A stretch of DNA of 64,000 nucleotides from Roseibium marinum (GTDB taxonomy: Bacteria > Pseudomonadota > Alphaproteobacteria > Rhizobiales > Stappiaceae): the NCBI RefSeq assembly GCF_002906165.1, contig NZ_PPCN01000003.1:1-64000 (forward strand). Reading direction: 5' to 3'. Below the pieces are notes generated by a model, which saw nothing but the letters and a program-made list of their open reading frames with translations, had not been told where the DNA came from and searched no databases. Numbering within the stretch: position 1 is the first letter of the stretch; each line of letters begins with the position of its first letter. Shown here in pieces: positions 18,230-26,948 of the stretch. Made by a program: the position numbers and the translations under genes.

Positions 18230-19606
18230 TCACACCGCCGGCGAATGCCGTGCCTTGCCCGTTTCCTGGCTGTTTGCCAGATAGGCGTCGAAGGCGGCCG
18301 CCGCGAGCCGCACATAAGGCCGGCCGGCCTCGGTAACCTCTATTTTCGCATTGTCGTTGGCGCGGCGATCAAGCCGGACGAGGCCGTCTGCGGCGAGATC
18401 TTCCAAAGCCCTGAAAGCATCGGCGAGGTCCTGCATCGTGTGGCCATACTCCCGGCACACCGGCGTCAGGTCACACGCATAGTTCGTCATCAGCTCCTCG
18501 ATGATACGGCCGCGCATCCGGTCGTCCGCGGTAAGGGCAAGCCCTTTGGCGACGGGCAACTGTCCGGCTTCCACGCTGCGCCGCCAGTTGCCCACATCCG
18601 TCCGGTTCTGGACATATCCCGCCGACAGCCTGCCAATGGACGACACGCCGAAGCCGATAAGCTGTTCGCCCTGATCCGTGGTGTAGCCCTGGAAATTGCG
18701 TTTCAGGGATCCATCCGCCAGCGCAACAGCCATACTGTCATCGGGCCGCGCGAAGTGATCGAGCCCGATGGCGATATAACCTGCCTTCTGGAGTTCGCCG
18801 CGGGCAAGCTCCGCGAGGGCCAGCCGCTCGGCTGCACCGGGTAACGCGGCTTCGTCGATCAGCCGCTGGTGCTTGCGCATCCAGGGAACATGCGCGTAGC
18901 CGAACAGGGCGATACGGCCTGGTAAGAGCGACAGGGTTTTTTCAACCGAATCAAGAACCGTTTCCGGCGTCTGGCCGGGGAGACCGTACATCAGGTCGAA
19001 ATTGAGTTCGCTTATGCCGGCGGCACGCAGGTCGGCTGCCGCCCTGGCGACAACTTCCAGGGGCTGGATACGCCCGATGGCCTTCTGCACCCCGGGATCG
19101 AAATCCTGAACGCCCAGGCTGGCGCGGTTGACACCGATTGTGGCGAGCGTTTCGGCCAGCCCGGACGTAACCAGCCGCGGATCCAGTTCGATGGCGTGTT
19201 CGATGTCCGGAGCGAAATCGAACAGAACGCGCATCAATCCGGTCAGTTCGATCAGGCTTTCTTTTGGCAGCAGGCTGGGTGTGCCACCGCCCCAGTGAAT
19301 ATGCCGGACAGGTCCCGTCTCGTTCAAATGCTCGCCGACGAGAACGATTTCCTGCAACAGTGTCGCCGCGTAGGCCTTGAGCGGCGCCTCGCGCAGCGTT
19401 GCCTTGGTTTGGCATCCGCAATAGTGACAGAGTTCCCTGCAATAGGGGACATGCAGGTAAAGGGATAGCGAGTCGTCGGGCGTCAGCTTCGCGAGCCAGT
19501 CGGCATAGGTTTCACCGGTCACGCCGGAGTGAAAATGCGGCGCGGTCGGGTAGCTTGTGTAGCGCGGAACGTTGCGCATGGCGTGAGGAAGCGGATCTTT
19601 CATCAT
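18230..19606 (-). CDS. hemN: Oxygen-independent coproporphyrinogen III oxidase
   Basis: Radical SAM enzyme of haem synthesis that oxidatively decarboxylates coproporphyrinogen III without oxygen, in the cytoplasm. The 458 residues include the radical-SAM cluster motif C56-x3-C60-x2-C63 (YCRELCHYCGC), the GGGTPS segment, the YGLPGQT segment, and a HemN C-terminal domain. The length fits HemN rather than the shorter HemW. It converges with fixK and lies next to a likely FixK box (19641-19654), so low-oxygen induction is expected. The start with double Met at 19606 lacks a good ribosome-binding site. Confidence 0.95.
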   Translation of the reverse strand: MMKDPLPHAMRNVPRYTSYPTAPHFHSGVTGETYADWLAKLTPDDSLSLYLHVPYCRELCHYCGCQTKATLREAPLKAYAATLLQEIVLVGEHLNETGPVRHIHWGGGTPSLLPKESLIELTGLMRVLFDFAPDIEHAIELDPRLVTSGLAETLATIGVNRASLGVQDFDPGVQKAIGRIQPLEVVARAAADLRAAGISELNFDLMYGLPGQTPETVLDSVEKTLSLLPGRIALFGYAHVPWMRKHQRLIDEAALPGAAERLALAELARGELQKAGYIAIGLDHFARPDDSMAVALADGSLKRNFQGYTTDQGEQLIGFGVSSIGRLSAGYVQNRTDVGNWRRSVEAGQLPVAKGLALTADDRMRGRIIEELMTNYACDLTPVCREYGHTMQDLADAFRALEDLAADGLVRLDRRANDNAKIEVTEAGRPYVRLAAAAFDAYLANSQETGKARHSPAV

Positions 19607-19640
19607 GAGCCGATTTTTCCGTCAATCGGCATCCGCCGCC

Positions 19641-19654
19641 TTGATCTTCCTCAA
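19641..19654. promoter_or_regulatory. Probable FixK/FNR box (hemN / AbrB-like divergent promoter)
   Basis: TTGAT-CTTC-CTCAA matches the FNR/FixK consensus TTGAT-N4-ATCAA at 9 of 10 defined positions. It lies 35 bases upstream of the hemN start and 83 bases upstream of the rightward ATG at 19737. Nearby at 19701-19719 is a second inverted repeat (GTTGAT-N7-ATCAAC) whose spacing does not fit FixK. Confidence 0.75.
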
Positions 19655-19736
19655 GTCTGCCTGCCGGTCATGACTGCGCAGGAATAACGGCCGTGTTCAT
19701 GTTGATCGGTGCAATCAACCATGCAAATGATGATCA

Positions 19737-20840
19737 ATGATTCTAAAGGGGTCAAAGCCCCGTATCTTTCGTTGGTTCCTGATGTCTTTTTCCATGCTTG
19801 AAACTTCCGCCGGGCGGCTGGCGGTCACGCTGCTGATTGCCGGTCTTGGCGGCGGCTCTTTTTATCTCATGGATCTGCCGGCAGCCTGGCTTTCCGGGGC
19901 GATGGTATTCGTCTCGGTTGCTGCGCTGAGCGGTGTTCGCACCCATATTCCGGGGCGGGTCCGCGGCGTGATGTTCTTTGTCATCGGCATCTCGATGGGG
20001 GCCGGTGTCAGTCCGGATGTGGTGGAACGGGTCGGCGAATGGCCCGTTTCCATGGGTATGCTGATAGCTGTCATGGTCAGCGTGACCTATGCCGGATACG
20101 CCGTTCTGCACTTCGGCGCCAAATGGTCGAAAGAGGCAGCCTATTTCGGCGCACTGCCGGGCGCGCTTTCCTACGTTATCGCCCTTGCCACGGATCGCGG
20201 TGCCGACCTGCCGCGTATCGCCTCCAGCCAGGCGCTGCGCCTGTTCATTCTGGTGGCGGTCTTGCCATTTGCGGTCGTTGCTTCCAATGGACAGGTGGAG
20301 GGAACCGCAGGCGCGGGGATCGTGTCCGGCCCGGTTGATCTCCTGTTCGGCCTGCCGCTCTGTCTGGCGGCAAGCTGGTTTGCTGTGAAACTGCGCGTTC
20401 CGGGAGGCGGCATGACCGGCGCGTTTTTCATGAGCGCTGGGCTCAATGCCAGTGGAGCGCTGGTTCTGGTGCTGCCGGACTTTGTCATTCTTCCCTGCTT
20501 CATGATGATGGGCGCCTTTATCGGCTGCAGGTTCGGGACGATGACCCTTCGCCAGTTCGTCAGCGTTCTCGGCGCTTCGCTGGGTGCGTTCGCCGCCGCC
20601 TTTCTGACATCGCTTCTGGGCGCATGGATTGTTGCCGAACTGGTGCATATTCCCTTCGGCCAGGCCTTGCTGGCCTACGCGCCGGGAGGCCTGGAAGTCA
20701 TGACGATCCTCGCCTACATGCTCGACCTCGATCCGGCCTTCGTTGCGGCCCACCAGATAGCAAGATTTACCGGCATGGTGCTGGTGCTGCCGTTCGTCAC
20801 GGCGCTGGTTCTTGGGCGGAACAATGTTTCTCGAAGCTGA
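19737..20840 (+). CDS. AbrB-family multi-helix membrane protein (putative transporter)
   Basis: Inner-membrane protein of 367 residues with about ten hydrophobic segments arranged as two similar halves, the pattern of the AbrB duplication family (once misnamed ammonia monooxygenase). Each half has a Gly-rich loop: GALPGALSYV near 140 and YAPGGLEVM near 315. A transport role is likely but the substrate is not known. An alternative ATG lies at 19782 (MSFSMLE). It diverges from hemN and may share the FixK box. Confidence 0.85.
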   Translation: MILKGSKPRIFRWFLMSFSMLETSAGRLAVTLLIAGLGGGSFYLMDLPAAWLSGAMVFVSVAALSGVRTHIPGRVRGVMFFVIGISMGAGVSPDVVERVGEWPVSMGMLIAVMVSVTYAGYAVLHFGAKWSKEAAYFGALPGALSYVIALATDRGADLPRIASSQALRLFILVAVLPFAVVASNGQVEGTAGAGIVSGPVDLLFGLPLCLAASWFAVKLRVPGGGMTGAFFMSAGLNASGALVLVLPDFVILPCFMMMGAFIGCRFGTMTLRQFVSVLGASLGAFAAAFLTSLLGAWIVAELVHIPFGQALLAYAPGGLEVMTILAYMLDLDPAFVAAHQIARFTGMVLVLPFVTALVLGRNNVSRS

Positions 20841-20862
20841 CCGATAGTCCGCGCGAACGGTT

Positions 20863-21519
20863 TCAAAGGCCCGCTTCCGTCTCCAACGCCGGGGTTTGTG
20901 CCGCGTTGGCCGCGCAAAGGTGATCGATTGTCCGCTGTGCCGCCGCGAGTCCGGCCGCCGCCATCTCGTCTCCCATCGCAAGCCCTTCGGCATAGACGAA
21001 CTTGATCTTCGAGATCCCCATCAGGTTCAGCACCATTTTCAGAAAGCCGGTTTCAAGATCCTGAGGCGTTCCGAGAAATTTTCCGCCCTGGGCAATGGCG
21101 ACATAGGCCTCTTTGTCCTTCAAGAGGCCGGCCGGACCGGCCTCGGTGAACTGGAAGGTCTCGCCGGCCCGCACCACATGGTCGATCCACGATTTCAGTG
21201 TGGAAGGGACCATGAAATTATACATCGGCGCCCCGATCACCAGCACATCGGCTTCCTTCAGCTCCGCGATGAGCGCATCGGAACGTGCCAGCCCGGCTTT
21301 CTGATCCGGCGTCATGGCCGTGCCCGGATCGAGGAACGTCCGGAAGGTCGCGTGATCGAGATGAGGGATCGGCTTCTCGCTGAGATCGCGTCTGATGAGC
21401 TTCGCTCCCGGATGTGTGCTCAAAAGAGCCCGCGACAGAGACGCCGCCAGTCTGGAGGAGTGCGATTTGGGACCTTTCAGGCCGGAATTGATTTGCAGCA
21501 GCGTGTTCATCCTATTCAC
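20863..21519 (-). CDS. azoR: FMN-dependent NADH-azoreductase
   Basis: Flavodoxin-fold quinone/azo reductase, using NADH and FMN in the cytoplasm. Key features are the N-terminal phosphate loop (SGLKGPKSHSSRLA), APMYNFMVPSTLKSWIDHV (about 95-113), which is the AzoR family signature, and AIAQGGKF. Length 218 (typical about 200); a second Met at 21510 (MNTLLQI) gives a start closer to the family. The divergent LysR regulator at 21656 is the probable controller, through the repeat at 21584-21602. Confidence 0.93.
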   Translation of the reverse strand: MNRMNTLLQINSGLKGPKSHSSRLAASLSRALLSTHPGAKLIRRDLSEKPIPHLDHATFRTFLDPGTAMTPDQKAGLARSDALIAELKEADVLVIGAPMYNFMVPSTLKSWIDHVVRAGETFQFTEAGPAGLLKDKEAYVAIAQGGKFLGTPQDLETGFLKMVLNLMGISKIKFVYAEGLAMGDEMAAAGLAAAQRTIDHLCAANAAQTPALETEAGL

Positions 21520-21583
21520 CTGGTTCCTGGCGGGCTTCCGGTTTGTTTTTGAGGAAACCCCGTTGATGTCGAACTTTCTGCCG

Positions 21584-21602
21584 GAAAACTAATGTTGTTT
21601 TC
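21584..21602. promoter_or_regulatory. Candidate LysR-type operator
   Basis: GAAAAC-N7-GTTTTC is a 6-bp inverted repeat in the divergent azoR/LysR promoter region, spaced 7 bases, about the layout of LysR T-N11-A boxes. No further support from sequence. Confidence 0.45.
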
Positions 21603-21655
21603 GAATGGAATGAAGTTAGTTAGCATTGACAAATTCAATGGAGCTGAGGGCGCTC

Positions 21656-22534
21656 GTGACCACACTGGATCAATTGAGAATGTTCGTTTCGGCAGGGGAA
21701 ACCGGCAGTTTCTCGGCGGCGGGCCGTGTTCTCGGCAAGGGACAATCCGCTGTGAGCATCGGGATTTCGAATCTGGAGATCGATCTCGGGTTCGAATTGT
21801 TCGACAGGTCCACCCGCAAACCTCATCTCACGCAAGACGGCGAGAGATTGCTCCCCTTCGCGCGCGCTGTCCTTTTGCAGGCGGAGGATTTCGACATCGT
21901 TGCCAGCAGAGTGTTTGCCGGTCAGGAAGCGCGGATCCGGCTGGCGGTTGACGATGCGCTGCTGCTTCCCTCGCTCAGCCGCGTTCTCATCGGCTTCGGC
22001 AAGGAGTTTCCGGCCACACAACTTGAATGCCTGTCCGTCGCCAGTCCGGAAATACCAGGCCTGATCACAAGCGGGGGCGCCGACATCGGGCTGATGTTTT
22101 CCATGGTCAAGGTGCAGAAGGGGACCGAGCAGGCCTTCATCGGCAATCTCCCCTTCGTCGCGGTCAGCAGTCCGGACTATCCGCTGGCGAAGGTGGAGAC
22201 AATCGGTGCCAACGAACTACTGCCCTACCGCCAGCTGCTGCTGCGCAGCCATCAGGGAACCGCTCTCGACCAGTTTCCGCCCCTGTCGACAAATGTCTGG
22301 TACGCAACGAGCTTTCACGCCATTGGTGAACTGGTCATGCAAGGGGCGGGTTGGGCCTATCTTCCCGAACACTTCACCGCCGATGCGATAGCCGCGGGCC
22401 GGCTTGCGCCACTGAAGCTGAGATTCGAGCACAGGCACTGGAGCCCGCCGGTGGAATGCATCACGGTCAAGGATGCGTTCCCGGGACCTGCGTTTTCCTG
22501 GCTGTCGCGGGAAGCGAAGAACATTCTGCCTTAA
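21656..22534 (+). CDS. LysR-family transcriptional regulator (azoR neighbour)
   Basis: LysR-type regulator of 292 residues. The N-terminal winged helix (about 5-62: LDQLRMFVSAGETGSFSAAG, then VSIGISNLEIDLGFELFDR) is followed by a co-inducer-binding domain. GAGGG at 21646-21650 points to the GTG at 21656 (MTTLDQLRMF); an ATG at 21638 and a TTG at 21626 are in frame but poorly placed. Divergence from azoR suggests local control of that gene. Confidence 0.92.
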   Translation: MTTLDQLRMFVSAGETGSFSAAGRVLGKGQSAVSIGISNLEIDLGFELFDRSTRKPHLTQDGERLLPFARAVLLQAEDFDIVASRVFAGQEARIRLAVDDALLLPSLSRVLIGFGKEFPATQLECLSVASPEIPGLITSGGADIGLMFSMVKVQKGTEQAFIGNLPFVAVSSPDYPLAKVETIGANELLPYRQLLLRSHQGTALDQFPPLSTNVWYATSFHAIGELVMQGAGWAYLPEHFTADAIAAGRLAPLKLRFEHRHWSPPVECITVKDAFPGPAFSWLSREAKNILP

Positions 22535-22555
22535 ACGGATCACCGGCGGTGCATC

Positions 22556-23878
22556 TTATTGACAGATGAAGTGCAGCGTGTCGAAGCTTCGGCGCCAGTC
22601 GGCCACCCGTCCGGCCATGGCCTCAGGATCGTTGGACCGCAGGGCTTCCGCGATCATCCGGGCAAGCTCCGCCATATGTTCTTCGCGCATGCCCCAGCGC
22701 ACCAGTTCCGGCGTGCCTATCCTGAGACCGTTCATGTCTTCGGCCACCGGCGCGATCGGCAGACCGATGCCGCAAGCGAGAAATCCCGCCTTGCGGAGCT
22801 TTTTCGAAGCAGTCTGGCCGCCGCCGAACGCAGCGGCTTCCACCGCGAGCTGGTGCGAGGCGGTATAACCCTTGCGGGTGGCGAACACCGGCAGGCCTTC
22901 CGCCGCCAGGGCGTCCGCGAGCGTCCGGGCGGTTGCGGCCATCATCCGGGCATAGGCCGTTCCATGCTCGCGCCAGTCAAGCAGCGTGACGGCGAGCGCC
23001 GCCGACTTGGCGACATCGAAATTCGCGGTCAGGCCGGGAAAGGCGATTGCATCGAGCTTCCGCGAAAGATCCCGGTCGTTGGTGACGATCAGCCCGCCCG
23101 CGGGGCCGCCCAGGCTCTTGTATGTGCTCATGGTCATGAGGTGGGCGCCCTCGTTGAGCGGATCGGAAAAGACACCGCCGGCGATCATGCCGCACTGGTG
23201 AGCGGCGTCGAATAGCACTTTGGCTCCGGTCTCGTCGGCAATGGCGCGGATTTCAGCGACCGGGTGCGGATAAAGATTGAGGCTCATGCCGATGGTGATG
23301 AGTTTGGGGCGCACCTTCAGAGCAAGCTCCCGCAACCCGTCCAGATCGATGGTGTAGCCGTCCGGGTCTATCGGTGCTTCATGGATCTCAAGACCGTACA
23401 GACCGGCGCAGCCCGGCGCGTGGTGGGTGACATGCCCGCCGACAGAGGCCGGCGGCGCGATGATGACATCGCCCGGTTTTGTCGTCGCCATGAATGCATA
23501 GAAATTGGCGAGCGCGCCCGAGGGGACCCGGATTTCCGCGTATCTTGCCCTGAAGACCTCCGCAGCAAGCCCGGCCGCGATCACTTCGATCTCTTCGATG
23601 GCTTCCAGCCCCATCTCGTATTTGTCGCCCGGATAACCCAGCGACGGGCGCGAACCCAGGCCGCTGGAAAGCAGAGCCTCCGCTCTCGGGTTCATCACGT
23701 TTGTCGCCGGATTGAGGTTGAAGCAGTCCCGCTCGTGGATCTTGCGGTTCTCCTGCGCCAGCGTTTCGATGCGCAAGGCGACCTGCTCCGACGACATGGC
23801 CTGTGTGCGGCCGGTGATTTCATCGATACGCGCAGCCGCCACAGAAGGCAGCCAGGGGCATAGGTCAAGAGCGGTCAT
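22556..23878 (-). CDS. Serine hydroxymethyltransferase-like PLP enzyme
   Basis: Fold-type I PLP enzyme of 440 residues related to glycine/serine hydroxymethyltransferase. Conserved features: SGALANFYAFM (PLP phosphate loop), FDAAHQCGMIAGG with Asp224 and His227, and the PLP Lys254 in MSTYKSLGGPAGG. The normal SHMT motif is THK before the Lys; here it is TYK, and the flanking segments differ, so this is not the housekeeping GlyA. Aldolase or alpha-methylserine-type activity is possible. The ATG at 23878 has GGAG upstream; an earlier in-frame start at 23935 lacks it. It is divergent from a GcvA-like regulator, fitting a role in glycine/serine-type amino acid turnover. Confidence 0.88.
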   Translation of the reverse strand: MTALDLCPWLPSVAAARIDEITGRTQAMSSEQVALRIETLAQENRKIHERDCFNLNPATNVMNPRAEALLSSGLGSRPSLGYPGDKYEMGLEAIEEIEVIAAGLAAEVFRARYAEIRVPSGALANFYAFMATTKPGDVIIAPPASVGGHVTHHAPGCAGLYGLEIHEAPIDPDGYTIDLDGLRELALKVRPKLITIGMSLNLYPHPVAEIRAIADETGAKVLFDAAHQCGMIAGGVFSDPLNEGAHLMTMSTYKSLGGPAGGLIVTNDRDLSRKLDAIAFPGLTANFDVAKSAALAVTLLDWREHGTAYARMMAATARTLADALAAEGLPVFATRKGYTASHQLAVEAAAFGGGQTASKKLRKAGFLACGIGLPIAPVAEDMNGLRIGTPELVRWGMREEHMAELARMIAEALRSNDPEAMAGRVADWRRSFDTLHFICQ

Positions 23879-23979
23879 GCTTGAACTCCAGTGGAAACGT
23901 ACCGAAAGACTGGACGAGGGGTTGCCCGGCCGCAAACCAGATTTTAGAAATATAAGGCCTAGAAAAATTAAGGCTTACC

Positions 23980-24876
23980 ATGTCGATTTCACCGCCAGTC
24001 CCCCGGTTTCCGTCCCTCAATGCGCTGAAGGCTTTCGAAGCCGCCGCGCGTTTGGGCGGCTTTGCTCCGGCCGCCGAGGAACTTCATGTGACAGCAGGCG
24101 CGGTGGCCGCGCAGATAAAATCTCTGGAGCAGGAAATCGGCGCGGCGCTTTTTGTGCGGCAGGCCCGTGGCGTCAGCCTTACGCCTCTTGGACAAAGGGC
24201 TTTGCAGGGTTTCATTGCGGCCTTCGACATGCTGGGAGAAGCTGTCCGGGACCTCAAGCGTGACGCCGCGCCGCAAAAGGTGCATATCGCCGCGCTGCCC
24301 GCCCTGGCTCAGCTCTGGCTGGCGCCAAGACTGCCCGCTGTTCGCGAACGTCTGGACGGCATCGATATCTCGGTGACGGCGCTGGAACGGCCGCCGAACC
24401 TGAAGCGCGTCCCGTTTGATCTCTGCCTCTTTTACGGCTCGCATTCACCCCACGGCAGTATCCGGTTTGCGGAGGATGAGCTTCTGCCGGTCTGCACGCC
24501 GGAAGTCGCAAGGGCGTTAAAAAAGCCGTGGGACCTGAAACAAGCCGTGTGCCTGACGGACACGGCCTGGGCCGGGGACTGGAGCACCTGGGCGGAAAAA
24601 ATCATGCCGGGTGAAGGTTTCGCGCCGCGCGGTCCGGTGTTCTCCCTCTATGCGCTCGCCCTTCAGGAAGCCCTCAGCGGGGCGGGTGTGCTGATGTCAC
24701 GCCGGGCGCTGGTCGCTCCCTATCTGGCGTCCGGGGCCCTGGTCGCGCCATTTTCGAAAACAGCGCCGGCGGGGGAGGCCATCTCCCTCTGGCTGCTTCC
24801 AACCAGTCGCCGTGGCGGTGCGGCGGAGCAGGTCATGGAGGCCTTGCAGGTTATTGCGGGCGACACCGACACCTGA
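23980..24876 (+). CDS. LysR-family regulator (GcvA-like)
   Basis: 298-residue LysR regulator with N-terminal helix-turn-helix FPSLNALKAFEAAARLGGFA and AAQIKSLEQEIGAALFVRQ, matching the GcvA subgroup (glycine cleavage/amino acid regulators). It starts 101 bases from the divergent SHMT-like gene, so that gene is the probable target. The promoter region has two direct TAAGGC copies (23955 and 23970 regions). The 3' end lies 2 bases from the convergent monooxygenase stop. Confidence 0.92.
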   Translation: MSISPPVPRFPSLNALKAFEAAARLGGFAPAAEELHVTAGAVAAQIKSLEQEIGAALFVRQARGVSLTPLGQRALQGFIAAFDMLGEAVRDLKRDAAPQKVHIAALPALAQLWLAPRLPAVRERLDGIDISVTALERPPNLKRVPFDLCLFYGSHSPHGSIRFAEDELLPVCTPEVARALKKPWDLKQAVCLTDTAWAGDWSTWAEKIMPGEGFAPRGPVFSLYALALQEALSGAGVLMSRRALVAPYLASGALVAPFSKTAPAGEAISLWLLPTSRRGGAAEQVMEALQVIAGDTDT

Positions 24877-24878
24877 TC

Positions 24879-26804
24879 CTAATTCACTCCACTCAGCAGA
24901 ACCCTGTCGAAAAACGCGGCAAGGTCCGCATGGGCATCCAGCGGAAGGACCAGGGAGACATACTGGTCCGGACGGACAACCACCATGCAGCCCGAGGTTC
25001 GGTCGATGCCGCGCATGGCGAAAATGTCGCTCACCGGGTCCGGGCAGAACATCTTTTCATAGTCCCGCAGCCCGTAACGGCCTTTCGCCGGCAGCAGGAA
25101 GGCCGGCAGGCGGTTCAGGTCGAGATCGCGATGGCCTTGCTGGAATACCGCCCTCATGTCGAGGACCGCATCGATGTCCTCCCCCTTCGACGTGTATTTT
25201 CTGACCGGCGAAGCCGGTGCCGTGTCAAGAAACAGGCACAGGCGGCGGATCGTGGAACTTTCCGCCATGGGATCTTCGGCGCCTGCGAAGGTGAAGAGAC
25301 GCCAGCGCCCGTCCGCCTTGAGCGTGTGGCCGAGATGGACCGCTTTGGCGTCCGCCAGGCGGATCACCGGGGCGGAGTGAAAGCGCATGCCGACCGGAAA
25401 ACCGGTGGCCAGATGCTGATGATCTGCACTGCCGGTGAGCGTCGAGGACCGGTATTGCGTTGCCGTGCCGGCGGTATAGCGTCCGTGCGCGACGAAGTGC
25501 CTGCGCACGTCTTCCGGATCGACGCCATCCGGATTGCTCTCCGATTTCAGTGGGGCGCTCAGCATCCTCGACCAATTGCGGTCGAATTCGATCAGCATCC
25601 GCGCGGTCTCCTGGCGCTCTTCAGAATAGCTGTGAAGCAGAGCCGGGGAGCTGCGGCCGAGGAGAACATGGGCAAGTTTCCAGCCGAGATTGAACGTGTC
25701 CTGCATGGAGACATTCATGCCCTGACCGGCCTTCGGGCTGTGCGTGTGGCAGGCATCGCCGGCGATGAAGACATGGGGCGGGCGGTCTTCGCCGTCCGCG
25801 ACATCGTCGAACCGGTCGCACAGTCTTTGGCCGATCTCGTAGACCGACCACCAGGCGACTTCCTTCACATCCAGCGCATGGGGATGGAGTATCCGCTGTG
25901 CGGCGGCTATCAGCTGGTCGATGCTAATATTGCGTCCGGCGACGCGTTCGTTTTCATTGAGCTTGTCGAGCTCCACATAGATGCGCACCAGATAGCCGCC
26001 CTCGCGGGGGATGATCAGGATACTGCCTTCGGACTTCGACTGGACAAGCGCCTTGAACCGAATGTCGGGAAAATCGGTGACGGCGAGCACATCCATCACG
26101 CCCCAGGCCTGATTGGCCGAATCTCCCGTGAGTTCGCGCCCAAGGGCCTTGCGGACGGCGCTGCGCGCGCCGTCGCAGCCGACCACGTATTTCGCCCTGA
26201 CTGTCTCCGTCTTTCCTTCATGTCCCGCACCGGTCCGCTCCAGGCGGGCGGTGACCGGATAGTCACCCGCCGAAGCGGACGGATCGACCGCAAGATCCAC
26301 CAGGCGCCTGGAATAATCCGGCTCCAGCCGGTTCGCCGATTTGCGCATGATATCGAGATAGAAGTCGTGCACGCGGGCCTGGTTGAGGATCACATGCGGG
26401 AATTCGGAAAGCCCGTCCTCCACGTCCTGAACCCGCCCGCTGCGGGTGATGGTTTCCGGCCGGTCCGGGTCGGGTTTCCAGAAAGTCGTCTCGTTGACCC
26501 AGTAGGCCTCCTTCATCACCTTTTCGCAGAAGCCGAAGGCGTGGAACATTTCCATCGTGCGGCAGGCGATGCCGTCGGCCTGACCGAGTTCAAGCGGTCC
26601 GGCTTTCTGCTCGACAATCCGGGTGCGGATGGAAGGAAAGGCCGCAAGCTGGGCGGCAAGCGTCAGTCCGGCCGGACCGCAGCCCACGATCAGGACATCG
26701 ACGGTCCCCGGAAGCTCATCGCTGTCCGCCGGCATGCCGGTGGTATCCGTCTGCGCGCAGATGTCCGGATCGCCGGTCCTGAAACCGTTGAGATGAAATT
26801 GCAT
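24879..26804 (-). CDS. FAD-dependent aromatic monooxygenase (phenol 2-monooxygenase/MobA-like)
   Basis: NAD(P)H- and FAD-dependent hydroxylase of an aromatic acid or phenol. The 641 residues start with a Rossmann motif GCGPAGLTLAAQL (about 46-58), then DG (GCDGARSAV) and the GD motif GDACHTHSPKAGQGMNVSM, followed by a C-terminal thioredoxin-like domain typical of phenol 2-monooxygenase and 3-hydroxybenzoate 4-monooxygenase. The ATG at 26804 is chosen for GGAGGAA seven bases upstream; a longer frame begins at 26888. The divergent MarR regulator and its palindrome at 26916-26938 suggest aromatic-inducible expression. Confidence 0.92.
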   Translation of the reverse strand: MQFHLNGFRTGDPDICAQTDTTGMPADSDELPGTVDVLIVGCGPAGLTLAAQLAAFPSIRTRIVEQKAGPLELGQADGIACRTMEMFHAFGFCEKVMKEAYWVNETTFWKPDPDRPETITRSGRVQDVEDGLSEFPHVILNQARVHDFYLDIMRKSANRLEPDYSRRLVDLAVDPSASAGDYPVTARLERTGAGHEGKTETVRAKYVVGCDGARSAVRKALGRELTGDSANQAWGVMDVLAVTDFPDIRFKALVQSKSEGSILIIPREGGYLVRIYVELDKLNENERVAGRNISIDQLIAAAQRILHPHALDVKEVAWWSVYEIGQRLCDRFDDVADGEDRPPHVFIAGDACHTHSPKAGQGMNVSMQDTFNLGWKLAHVLLGRSSPALLHSYSEERQETARMLIEFDRNWSRMLSAPLKSESNPDGVDPEDVRRHFVAHGRYTAGTATQYRSSTLTGSADHQHLATGFPVGMRFHSAPVIRLADAKAVHLGHTLKADGRWRLFTFAGAEDPMAESSTIRRLCLFLDTAPASPVRKYTSKGEDIDAVLDMRAVFQQGHRDLDLNRLPAFLLPAKGRYGLRDYEKMFCPDPVSDIFAMRGIDRTSGCMVVVRPDQYVSLVLPLDAHADLAAFFDRVLLSGVN

Positions 26805-26915
26805 GGACTGTTCCTCCGCCCGTTCCGTCTCGGCCATCCTCGCCGGAGGCAGCCTCCCGTTTTGACAAACCTGTCGCGATGCTGACACTGGCTTCGACAG
26901 ATCCGATATTTAATA

Positions 26916-26938
26916 AGTATACTGATCATCAGTATACT
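26916..26938. promoter_or_regulatory. MarR operator: perfect 23-bp palindrome
   Basis: Two perfect 11-bp arms (AGTATACTGAT and ATCAGTATACT) around one central C. It lies in the divergent promoter region, 111 bases from the monooxygenase start and 10 bases from the MarR ATG, so the regulator probably controls its own gene and the monooxygenase. Confidence 0.9.
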
Positions 26939-26948
26939 GTCAATTTAG

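Noticed and set aside
19701..19719. Second TTGAT...ATCAA inverted repeat near hemN considered as a FixK box
   Set aside because: Spacer is 7 bases instead of 4, so it does not fit FNR/FixK binding.
24930..26885. Long plus-strand frame of 651 codons opposite the FAD monooxygenase
   Set aside because: Shadow of the minus-strand gene, which has clear FAD motifs; the shadow product has no recognisable domain.
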